From positions 40,299,180 through 40,363,179 of the forward strand of contig NC_066314.1 of assembly GCF_022539315.1 (NCBI RefSeq): a DNA stretch of 64,000 nucleotides, in the 5' to 3' direction. A program made the position numbers and the translations under genes. Every line of letters starts with the position of its first letter. Within the stretch, counting starts at the first letter, position 1. Of the stretch, positions 27,056 through 36,893 are shown in pieces. The DNA comes from Serinus canaria. Taxonomy: Eukaryota > Chordata > Aves > Passeriformes > Fringillidae. The notes under the pieces are model-generated. The model was not told the origin of the DNA. It did no database searches and saw only the letters and a list, made by a program, of their open reading frames with translations.

Positions 27056-27127
27056 TTGAATGCCTTTATATCTTAAATAAAACAAACAATATTGAATGCC
27101 TCTATATCTTAAATAAAACAAACAATA
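27056..27127. repeat. Two-copy tandem duplication, period 36
   Basis: Bases 27056-27091 and 27092-27127 repeat ttgaatgcctttatatctta and the following 16 bases, with a single T/C difference seen. This is a recent tandem duplication. Confidence 0.92.
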
Positions 27128-28018
27128 TTTATCACTATGAATTAGCAGGGTTCTTTGTTTCTGGTCGTTAACTGCAGAATCATATTTCTTCAGAGAATAA
27201 ACCTTAGAAACACATGAAATGTTCACCCATGATCAAAAACCCATAAGTCACATTTCTGTACTTAAGACTCTCCTGATCTAGGAAACAAATATGTATCCAT
27301 TGCATGTAAGTAGAGAAAAGTCTGAGAAAAGGTCAGTGTTCAGGCCCCTTTGAATATCTGCCTTCCTGTCGTGAGAACAAAGTTTAAAGAGATGGTGTAT
27401 TTTTCTCAGCACACAGGTTCCTAAATTGTCTTGGATCCACAACATGTTGATTAAATTGATTGCATCATATGGACAGTTTACTTTGGATTATGTTCTTTAA
27501 ACTACATTCATTTGCATCCAGTAACATTTGTGATTTCTTTCTGTCAATGGTATAATATTTTTAAACTTGCTAACTCTTCTTGGAATCTTTTTGTCATGGT
27601 GTTAGTTACCTTGGGATAATTCAGATAGACTTTTCTTCCATCCATCCACTGGAAAGGGAAAATGAAGATTGAGAAATCAAAATGAACTGAAAGTAGATAA
27701 ATGAACAATTTCTTTTTAAAATGTATTTATTTTTGTCTACTTTTTATTTTTTAAAGATCCTTGCCACAGTCCCAGAGCCACAGGCTATTGAAATTTTTAG
27801 AACAAATATTCACCTGATGCTGAATAATCACATACAACTTTTGTTTGATCTCTTCAATGTGAAGCTTTTAAGTTGGGCTGCTGAGATCATTGCCTGTTGT
27901 GCTGACAGTAGTGTATCCTTGTTCTTCCCTGCAAGTCTGCATTCATCTGCTGCCTCTGGTCTTGCCTTATATTCAGTTCTAAACTTTTTTCAGGCAGTGA
28001 CTGTGTCATGTGCTTCTA

Positions 28019-28021
<3 letters not shown>

Positions 28022-28054
<33 letters not shown>
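28022..28054. repeat. (TA)n microsatellite
   Basis: Sixteen TA units (33 bases), followed by gtatgtatg. Likely length-polymorphic. Confidence 0.95.
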
Positions 28055-28062
<8 letters not shown>

Positions 28063-31000
28063 CTGTTCAAACTGAATTCTTAAGTATTACTGTGGTGCAA
28101 ATACTCATCAATAGTCATATAAAATCATATATATACATTTAGTAGACGTTTTGCAATAATAAAAATATAGATATTATGCTTCTATTATGGTGTGTCACTA
28201 CCACATTATGGCACATAAAAATGATAGCTCTGTATTTGAAGATAATTCCAATTATTAATATTTAAATAATATAATCTATTTTAATGTTCAGCTTTGTGGA
28301 AGTTTGAAGAAAAGGGGTTTATTTTGCATAGGAAAATCTCAAAATTGAGACATTCAAAACCAGAAATCCTTTCAGTACTATGCGGTTCTGAACAGTGAGT
28401 ACAATTAAGAAAAGCAAAGAACCCAATATTTAATAATATCTGTTTCTTATATAGTAAAGTTTCATAGGACTATTTTTCTTCAACTTATGCCTCATGCCCT
28501 TCATTCTGCTTCTTCCAGACTTACCCAGTACTATCTATATGTTAGAGAAATGCTTCTCCTCATTTTTGGAAAAAGCAAATTTATAGTTAAATCTTAAAAG
28601 CCTGCAAATATATGTAAATGCTAATTGTGGCAGATCAGATTAGAACATGCCAAGTGTTACTGTCTTTGTAAAATAAGCTTAATCTTCTAGCAAATAAAGC
28701 AAATTTTTAATTTATTTTATGTGCTACAAAAGGCTGAGCAGAATTCCTTCTGTTCAAATCATCTGCTGATCAGAGATTTCTCATCAGGTTATAAACACTC
28801 CACTAAATGCATCTGGAATTTGGTATCCCAAAGGTCAATTATGCCTGCAAAAAAAAAACCCAACACCAAAATATTGACATGCTGTCTGCAGAAATTCTAG
28901 TGCATGTCTTCCATGTACATGAGTATATATCTGCATTAAATGGAATTACAGCCAGCAGAATCTCTTCTAAGCAACTTGCTTTTGTTAGAATAATTAACAA
29001 CATAAATATTCTAGCATTCACGTTATTGTTACACTAAAGACTCTACTGGGATATATAAAGACACTAAAGGTAAAGTGGATAAGTCAATTTACTGTAATTT
29101 TCTCTTTCACATGTTGCATATTAGCTCTTTAAAAGGCTGTGGGTTTACAATCTGCATAAAGACTCAAACCTGCAATCTGAATGTGAGATGTAAACTCAAA
29201 CTGAGAATAAGGGGAAGCTGGCTTGCATTAATGCAAAATGTTGCAATGTTAAAGAACTTTGTTGCAAAAGTTTTTACATTGGCTAGCTGTGTCATATTTT
29301 CTCTCTTACTCTTGTAATTTTCTGTAAGAGAATGGCACTCAGGTGTGAAGGTGTGGATGACCTTTCTCTTCTCATGGGTGTTCGTATGACTATACATTTT
29401 CTACTTAATATGACTCTAAAGACCAGAACATTTATTGCCTGAAAACTAGCAGCTCCAATCAGGAAATAACTTTTATCTGTGTGCAGAGATGGGTCCAGAA
29501 GATGTCAGCTGGAGCTACATATTATTAATATATGCTTGTTATTCAAATGAGAAATAACAAAAAATTTAAATGGAATACCATGACATTTCATCACAGAGTT
29601 GTACTAAGGAAATAATGGCACATATCTTCTCTTCCACAAAAAATCTTCTGCACTGTAAAAGAAGTTAAATAAGTTCTAGAAGAATATCCTAGTAGAGTCA
29701 TTAGGTGTATTGGTCCTTTTCTTTGCAGCTACAGTTTATTGAAAAAAGGAGTCTTGGCTGGGGTTCCTGTATCCTGGCACTTACAAAAAGTGAAGGTTTT
29801 ATTGGCAGTTAGAAGAAGTGACTTAAGCTGTACCTTCGACAAGAAAAGATTTAGACAATATTAAGGGAAATTGATGCAAAAAAAAGGCAACAATGATTTT
29901 GGGTTTTTTAAAATATTTTGTCCTAACAGCTTCATTCATTCAATTATTTATTATTCTTTCTTACTTTTTATTTTCTTTTTATTTTTAATACCATTTAATT
30001 ACATATTAGTTTAGCTACTGGTTTCAATTTCTGTCTTATTGTTCTTTAGACATGTCATTAATTATTTATTTGTAATTGTAGGTCAAAACCACTTTGAGTC
30101 AGGTGCTTGCTTTATAATTCCATGTGGTAAGAAGTAGACTTTTGATTTCTGTATATCTAAATATAACAATAATTGAGATAAAATGGATACTGCTTATACT
30201 AAGTTAGAAGCAAAGGAAAGTCAAATAGCATTTGACATTCACATCCTGTGGCTTCAGCCATTTAAAAGGCAGATAATATCTTCTAGGCTTTCTTGGTTGT
30301 CAGTGATACTTTAGATAGCAAAGAGAACTTTGATTGCATGTTGCTGCTTGGAAATGGCACTTCTAAGTTGGCATTAGCAGGCAAAATTCTTTTGCATTAC
30401 CTCCAGCCAGTGAATAAGGAACTCTTCAAACCAGCTAAGGGGTTTTTTCCTTGCTTATGGTTCACTCATTATTTTATACAACACTGGTGTACATACAGGA
30501 TCACTGCTAAATATATTTGCTGACTAAATAGTACATTGCAATCCTTGCAATTCATATCACTGCAAAACACCACTTTAGTAATATAAGCATAGCAAGAAAA
30601 CCTTTTAAAAGTACAATGAGATAATATACAGTGCCAATCCTCCTTGTTTGTACTGCAGAATTCAGGGCTTATTACTCTTCTGTGTAAAACACTAGGAAAA
30701 CAATCATTTCCAGGCTTCATAAAAGCAATGCAAATATCAGCAGGTGTATTAGTGCTATTAGCATGGCTGTAAAAAGCTTTTTTGAGCAAAACGTTCAGGA
30801 AGAAACTCATTACTTGGCAAGGCTGCTGGACCATAATCTTTATATAAAAGCTGGTGTTACTAGCTGAAATCATAACTACCTTAATGCAAGTAGGTAAACA
30901 TAAGAGTTCTTAAAAGCTTGGTAAAACAGCCTAAACAGGAGTAGGCATCTTGTGCTCATCAGTTACAATGGAAGTAAAAAACCCATGCTGGGCAAAGTGG

Positions 31001-31573
31001 ATTTCTTCTGATGAAAGCTACCCCATCGAGCTTCTTGAAGACACAAATAAAGGTGTCTCTGGATTAAGATCCATTTCAAAAGAAGGCATTTCATAACCTA
31101 AAACAGAACTGGAAGGAGTAAATCAGGTTTATCAGATAGCTATTGCTACCAGTCTGAATTATTGATTGTCAAACCTATTATTCCTATTGTAATCGATGAT
31201 AACTGGTCTGCAGATAAGAATTTTCACTGTCTGTATTTATACAGCTGCAACTGGCTATGGTTGTGAAACTCAGTCTTGTGTAATTCCACTGGTGATACGT
31301 GAGAAGTTCAGACAGAACCAAAAGAGAATTTAGAGAGAATTGTGAGGAATTTTTTTTCACTTGTTTGTTTTATTTCCTTGAGAAAGATTTCCTCAGTTAT
31401 TAGTGGGCTGAAGTGAAGGAAAGAAGAAAAAAAAAAGGAAAAAGAAAATAATTAAACAGATATTCACGAAACATGTACAAATTGTAAAATATCTGGATAA
31501 AAATATGAAGATACCACAGTGCTGAAAAATGGAAAAATATATAACACTAATTATACCAACAAGCATATTGACC

Positions 31574-31680
31574 ATAACTTATAGACATAGGAGTAAACAA
31601 CATGGAGAATACACAAGACACTAAACACAGATAACTTATAGGAGTAAACAACATGGAGAATACACAAGACACTGAACATA
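31574..31680. repeat. Two-copy tandem duplication with 6-base indel
   Basis: The unit at 31574-31630 (57 bases, starting ataacttatagacatagg) is repeated from 31631 as ataacttataggagtaaaca. The second copy lacks six bases (gacata). The shared core gagtaaacaacatggagaat continues into acacaagacact in both copies. Confidence 0.9.
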
Positions 31681-33689
31681 CTTCTTTCTGCTGTATAAAT
31701 AAATGTTCACTTGGTATAAACAATGAATAGTTTTTCAGCTTTAATATTTTGACCAATTTTTTTTAAGATTAAAGGAAATAAAGAAAACCATATATTTAAT
31801 GCAAATTATGAAGTCTTGGACTTTTAAATTTATTCCTGAATAAGTGAGATACCGAATAAACTACTCCTGACTCGATCCTAATCCAAAGGTAAAGAATGGT
31901 CAAAGTAGTAAATGTGGCTGAGAGATGATCTACCTTTTATCTTCTGTTCAAAAGTATTAGAATAGCATAATAAGTTATAACACTCCTAATTCTCTGCAAT
32001 TAATCTTCATAAATACAGCAGTGAGTAAAAATAGAGTAAAAGAAAAAGACATCTAAAATCAATTTATGCTTCAACTGTAATTCATTTGTATTGAATATGG
32101 AGACTGAACCTTGAGCCAAAATTTCAGTATTACTGAGTGCAAGTAAAAGGAAATCAGCTGCCAAGAAAAAACTAAAATAAATGAATCATGATGATAATTC
32201 TGAGTTTATACTTTGCTTTTGGAAAATAAAAAGGCAACTGAAGGTAATACAGAGTACTTAAAACTGAAATCTAACAAACCACATCAAAAAAAACCCCACC
32301 AAAAACCCTACCACAAAACTCTCTGAACTTGCAAGCTGGAAATACATCTGTGAATATTAGAGATGATTCACTGTGTTTTGTATTTTCTAATAATAAAAAA
32401 AAAAAGTTAGAGTACTGTTTAGTTCACAGAGCAGGACAATTAAAGCAAGTCAATGTCCACTTCCAGCCACAGATTTCTCCACTGCTGGAGCTTTTAAAAG
32501 ATATGTTGTCAGCTATAATTAAATCAATAATTAGGCAGCTGCAAATTATGATGGAAAACCTGGAAAATGTCATAATTTAACCCCTACAAGCTTCTCAAAG
32601 TTGTAAGCCACTGGATAGCTTCAAGCATTTTAATCCATGAGACTTGACCATGAATTTTACCAGAGCAAGCAATTTTGCAATAGTTGAAGCAATAGAGTAT
32701 TTTACAGAAATCATTTTCAGGGTCTTCAGCTTGTCTGAGTAATGGATTTTAAACTCCAGCCTGAGATTTTTAAAATGGATTTTGCCTTTTTTTCCCCCCT
32801 CAAATAACCAACAAACAAAAAGATTTCTGGAGTTGTAATCTGAAAACTAATGATTTTAAATTATTAGAACCACTGGAAAAGCCTTCTACCCAGTGAGAGG
32901 TAACATTTAAAGGTAAATGCAAATGGCACAGAACACTGAAATATTTTTGTCATCAGCAAACATTGGAACTTGCAGAAGGACAGATCCTTGTCCTCCCTCA
33001 GGAGTCAAGTAGAACATCTTAAGGTCAAAGTTGCTAAAAATTCCATGATCAAGATGTTGCTACATCTTGACCCTCTGTACATCAAATTCTTCAAAATACC
33101 AGGAGATAATTTTGACATAAAATTGCCTACAAGAGCTTTTCAAGCAGTTAAATGTGGTTAGAAGCCATTTTCTATCATTAAAGAATCCACATGTCTGAGT
33201 TCTGTAAGAATTTGAAAAATAAAACCCATGTGAAATGACAGAATCTAAAAGGATGTTTTAGAACTTCAGCCAAAATTTTCCTCAAATTTAATGTTATAAG
33301 GAGCTGACACATATCTGTACTGGTTTAATCTGTTTTAAAGCTTGAATTATATTTTTATTCATGTGCTTTCTTTATTAATAAATCATTCCTTTTTCAAAAA
33401 TGCCTTATGCAGAGCTCTTGAAACAGAAAAGAAAAAGAAAAAGGGCACAAATAGGACATTTCTATAAGATGGCTCAAAATATAAGGCTTGAACCTGATCT
33501 GAAGCACAAATAGGGTTTTGGTGTGTTTTTGCTGGATTAGGTTTTTAGTGAGAGTCTTTTGGCTGAGTCTGGCTCATATCTTCATCCCATCAGTGTTCAG
33601 AAACAGAAATTAAAAAAGACAGATTTCAGGTAGGAAACATAGGTATAGAGGAAAATTTGGGAAACAAACAAATTATTTCCTCTATCTAC

Positions 33690-34077
33690 TGTCACTGTCA
33701 TATTTCCTTGAAAAATCCCTTCTCCAGGATTTCTTCTCTTGGGAAAGTGAGAAGCCTCAGAGAAAAAGGAAAATAATATTATCTCATTGCTTCTCCTGTG
33801 TTTGCTGCTTTGGAATGTGGTTTGAAGATTGTTTATCCAACATGTGAATTGTTTTGACTTAATGACCAATCGTCATCCAGCTGTGTTGGGATGTCATGAG
33901 TTTTCATTATCATTCTTTTGTAACCTTCTGTCTATCCTTTCTCTATTCTTTAGTATAGTTTTAATATAGTAGTCTTTATTATAATATAATATCATAAAAT
34001 AATAAATTAGCCTTCTAAGAACATGGAGTCAGATTCATCAATTCCTCCTTTGTCCTGGGGACCCAGCAAATACCACA
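33690..34077 (+). mobile_element. Solo LTR, 388 bp, 6-bp target duplication
   Basis: It starts tgtcactgtcatatttcc and ends ataccaca, giving TG...CA ends. Perfect 6-bp repeats atctac flank it at 33684-33689 and 34078-34083. A 6-bp duplication is usual for class II (ERVK/alpha/beta-like) elements. The polyadenylation signal AATAAA is at 34001-34006, within aataaattagccttct. The following acatggagtcagattcatca block is characteristic of a common songbird LTR as I remember it. No internal retroviral sequence adjoins it. Compared with the copy at 62303 it lacks roughly 20 bases around 33842 and a further stretch near 33885. Confidence 0.92.
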
Positions 34078-34083
34078 ATCTAC

Positions 34084-35357
34084 AGTAATTAAAGACTGAT
34101 TTTTCTAGTCAGGAACAGCTGAGGTCATATTGAGCCAGCCAAAGAAATATTAGTATCAGCCATTTCCCTAACTGTTAAATGCAAGTATTTAAACAAAACA
34201 ACAACAACAAAAAAATAAAAAAAAAAAAAAAGAAGAAAATTAGGTTGGAGTAATTACTGAAGTTTTTTAGAGATCTGAACAATAGCTTCTTCTCAGATAG
34301 GCATGCAGAATCTAAGTTCTAGTGGCCAGGGGCAATGAAAGAACTCATATAATTTTGGCTTACGATAAGAATGAACCAATTCAAAACAATTTTGTTTCCT
34401 TTAAGGTAGTAAAATAATCTTTAATGAAAAGTGGAAGTTTATGCACTACATATAAGATCATGTATATGCATACATAAATTTCTATTTTTATTTTACATTA
34501 TGATTTCATACGAAGATGTTGAGCTGAATGAAAAACTGGTTTGAAAAGGAGTATTTTGATAGCAAAATAATTATTTTTACAGTTCATTATGAAATTGGAG
34601 TCAGTTATCTGATGATGACCACAGAGGTTTGTCTTGGACCAGTATCATTATTGTTAACAGATTTTGACGGCCAGATTTTCAACAGTCTGTATAGAATGTG
34701 TTGCAAGCAAATCAGAGAACAAAAATTCAGCAATTTGGGAACACTGTCCAACTTTCAAAATATTAAATAAAATAAGAAATGAGAATGATGAGATGTCAAG
34801 AAAAAAAAGACTGTGAGAAATTTGAAAACTGTGACATCTAGGGGAAAGGTAAGTAAAAGCCTACAGAGGACTGAAAGGGCTGATACTAAAACAATTTTTA
34901 CTTGGCCCAAATGGTCTAACTTACCATTTCTTTTGCATTTACCACTAGCCAATAAAAACTGCTTGGGAAAGATTATATGAAGGGAAGTAAGATGGATCCC
35001 TAGTATATTCTCTGAGTATATCCCTCCCTAGTATATTCTCTGAAAATATACCAAGCCTGAAATTTCAGATTTGGGGTAAATGCTGAAAAGAAACTGTTAA
35101 CAGATTTCAGGGAAGTTTCAAATCACTATCAGGAGACATTTCTGTAGCAGTAGATTAGACAAATGTTTATGAGAGATGATAGTTGATCCGGTAATGAGTC
35201 AAGGTCTTGAGATATCTTTCAGATGTATGGTTTCACATTTTCCCAGTCATCTTCCAACCATCTTCCAGGGTTTTTTTAATTTTTTGTGAGAAAACGTGAT
35301 GTGTTTTATGAACAAACCATGCACAATGTTTGGCTGATGAAGATGAAGAGATTACAG
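34084..35357. other. Noncoding AT-rich DNA
   Basis: No gene was seen. It holds an A-rich simple stretch at 34196-34240 (aacaacaacaaaaaaataaa type) and a small imperfect duplication of tagtatattctctga at 35001 and 35039. Confidence 0.55.
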
Positions 35358-35376
35358 TTCTCAAGTGGAATATGAT
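35358..35376 (+). mobile_element. CR1 tail, left part, split by an LTR
   Basis: tctcaagtggaatatgat, joined across the LTR to ccttgtgggtctctgaactc (35857 onward), restores the order of the avian CR1 3' end. This is the upstream part of a short, old CR1 tail. How far it extends upstream cannot be seen. Confidence 0.55.
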
Positions 35377-35851
35377 TGTCGTGGCTTGAGAGGAAATGAA
35401 GTTTTTTGTGGTGGTGTGGTCAAGCCAATCGGTGTTCAGATTTAATATTGGCACCTGGTTTGTCCACTGAGGGCATGGATACGCCTCTGAGAACACAGGG
35501 GGTTAAAAGCTGTGAACGCCCAGGGGAATTTCTCTCTTTGGGTTCCGGTTTGGAACTGACCAGACCCCCCTGCCCAGCTCTGAGGTGGGTGGGGGGAAGG
35601 GGAGCCATGCGGCCGGAGGGAGGTAGGCCAGGTTTGGGCCCAAGGGTGGAGGAGAACATTGCAAGGGCTTCGGGCAGCCATTCCCCTTTCCCCCCTGGAG
35701 AGAGGGAGAGAGAGACAGAGCCGGTGCTGGTGATAGCACGGCCTCCCCAGGGAAGGGGTCACATCACCAAGCCTGACAGTTTGGATGAAGTTCTCAGGCG
35801 CATGGTGTGGTTCTTACAGGTGTCCTGTGCAGTGTCAGCAGTTGGATTTCA
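35377..35851 (+). mobile_element. GC-rich solo LTR, 475 bp, inserted in a CR1 tail
   Basis: It begins tgtcgtggcttgagagg and ends gttggatttca, with TG...CA termini. Perfect 5-bp repeats atgat flank it at 35372-35376 and 35852-35856. The body is GC-rich with about ten CpG dinucleotides, in sharp contrast to the AT-rich surroundings, and has a TATA-like ttaaaag near 35499. I saw no AATAAA. The plus- and minus-strand frames here of up to 149 codons are expected in GC-rich noncoding DNA. The family was not named. The 5-bp duplication fits ERVL or ERV1 types. Orientation was inferred from the TG start and the TATA-like site. Confidence 0.78.
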
Positions 35852-35894
35852 ATGATCCTTGTGGGTCTCTGAACTCAGCAGATTCTAGGAATTT
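35852..35894 (+). mobile_element. CR1 tail, right part
   Basis: atgatccttgtgggtctctg and gaactcagcagattctagg resemble the terminal part of avian CR1. An A19 run (35895-35913) follows. It continues the fragment at 35358-35376 beyond the inserted LTR. Confidence 0.65.
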
Positions 35895-35913
35895 AAAAAA
35901 AAAAAAAAAAAAA
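35895..35913. repeat. Poly-A run of 19
   Basis: Nineteen A directly after the CR1 tail. CR1 normally ends in short octamer repeats and not poly-A, so this is probably an independent simple repeat. Confidence 0.85.
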
Positions 35914-36303
35914 GTACTTAACATTTTATTTAGAGGAGATTAGCTGTCCTTTGCATTTCCATACAAAAAATGTTGGGGAATAGTAGCTTACTTTATCTCT
36001 CATTACTTCTATAAAAGGTTTGTCTGCCTCCCATAATTATGGAAAATCTGATGCCAGAAAAAATGAATTAAACCCCACCTTGACATTTATACATTGATGC
36101 TAATCAAGGTTAAACAGGGTTGTCCCTGTAGCACATAGCAACATAATAGTTTTTTCTAAATAGAAGGACACCCTACAGGTCTTTATTCACTATTTTAGAG
36201 GCACTGACATGTCAAGGTTCAACTAGTTTTTCTTTTCTGAGTTTGATTTCCACAAACTGAAATTTTATTACTGCATAAACTCCATGTTTACCTTAATTGA
36301 TCT

Positions 36304-36375
36304 TCACAGAATCAGATAATTGCAGAATATTCTGAGCTGGAAAGGACAGAAAAGAATGATTGAGTCTAACTCCCA
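36304..36375 (-). mobile_element. CR1 tail fragment
   Basis: The plus strand reads tcacagaatcagataattgc and then gagctggaaaggacag and gagtctaactccc, the complement of a CR1 3' terminus. Only about 70 bases are recognisable. Confidence 0.75.
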
Positions 36376-36664
36376 TATTTGCCACTTTTCTTTCCTTTGC
36401 TTTTTCAACTAGAATAAGAATTTTTTTGATCATATCATTCATGAAATATTTCCACTGGTGCAAACTACTTCTTGACATATTTCCTTTTTCTTCCGTGTCT
36501 ATTATCTACTTTTCGTGTTTACCAGTCCTTAGGCAGCTGGCAAGTAAAAAGGATTAACCCTTTGCCAGACATGTTACATAAGCAACTTTTTGCATGTGAC
36601 GAATATTTCTTCAAAAAAGCAATATCTGTCATGAGCCTCAACGTTGATCTTATGATACACACCA

Positions 36665-36893
36665 TGAAGTTCCACCTGGAGGTGAGGTACAACTGCTTTA
36701 CTGTGCAGGTCACCATGCACTGGAAGAGACTGCCCAGAGAGATTGTGGAGTCTCCCTCACTGGAAATATTAAAGATGGTTCTGGATGCAATCTTGTGCCA
36801 TGCACGCTGGGATGATCCTGCTTGAGCAAGGAGGTTGGACCAGATGACCCACAGTGGTCCTTTCCAGCCTTACACTTTCTGGGATTCTGTGAT
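36665..36893 (+). mobile_element. CR1 LINE 3' fragment
   Basis: A plus-strand CR1 3' end of about 230 bp. It contains cactggaagagactgcccag, gattgtggagtctccctcac and ggttggaccagatgaccc, and ends gggattctgtgat at the usual CR1 terminus. It points towards higher coordinates, opposite to the small tail at 36304. Open frames across 36472-36825 run through this fragment and are not genes. Confidence 0.9.

Larger units (their letters stand above)
23509..33683. other. Noncoding AT-rich DNA, about 10 kb
   Basis: No gene was recognised. It contains three simple or tandem repeats listed separately (27056, 28022, 31574) and T-rich tracts near 29930-30000. A 134-codon minus-strand frame at 30469-30873 has no family resemblance or convincing splice context. 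A plus-strand frame at 27757-27912 has a good acceptor-like tract but only a weak donor. No transposon could be assigned. Confidence 0.5.

Noticed and set aside
27757..27912. Possible plus-strand exon after a good pyrimidine tract
   Set aside because: The frame is open, but the only donor-like site at its end (AGT then gtatcc) is weak. The longer frame runs into the TA microsatellite.
30469..30873. 134-codon minus-strand frame
   Set aside because: There is no recognisable similarity, no convincing acceptor or donor and unremarkable composition. A frame of this length is roughly what chance gives in a window this size.
35406..35855. 149-codon plus-strand frame and overlapping minus-strand frames
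   Set aside because: They lie within the GC-rich LTR, where stop codons are scarce. Frames are open on both strands and the protein is low-complexity Pro/Gly/Arg-rich.
36472..36825. 117-codon plus-strand frame
   Set aside because: Its second half is CR1 3' sequence and the first half shows no protein-like pattern.
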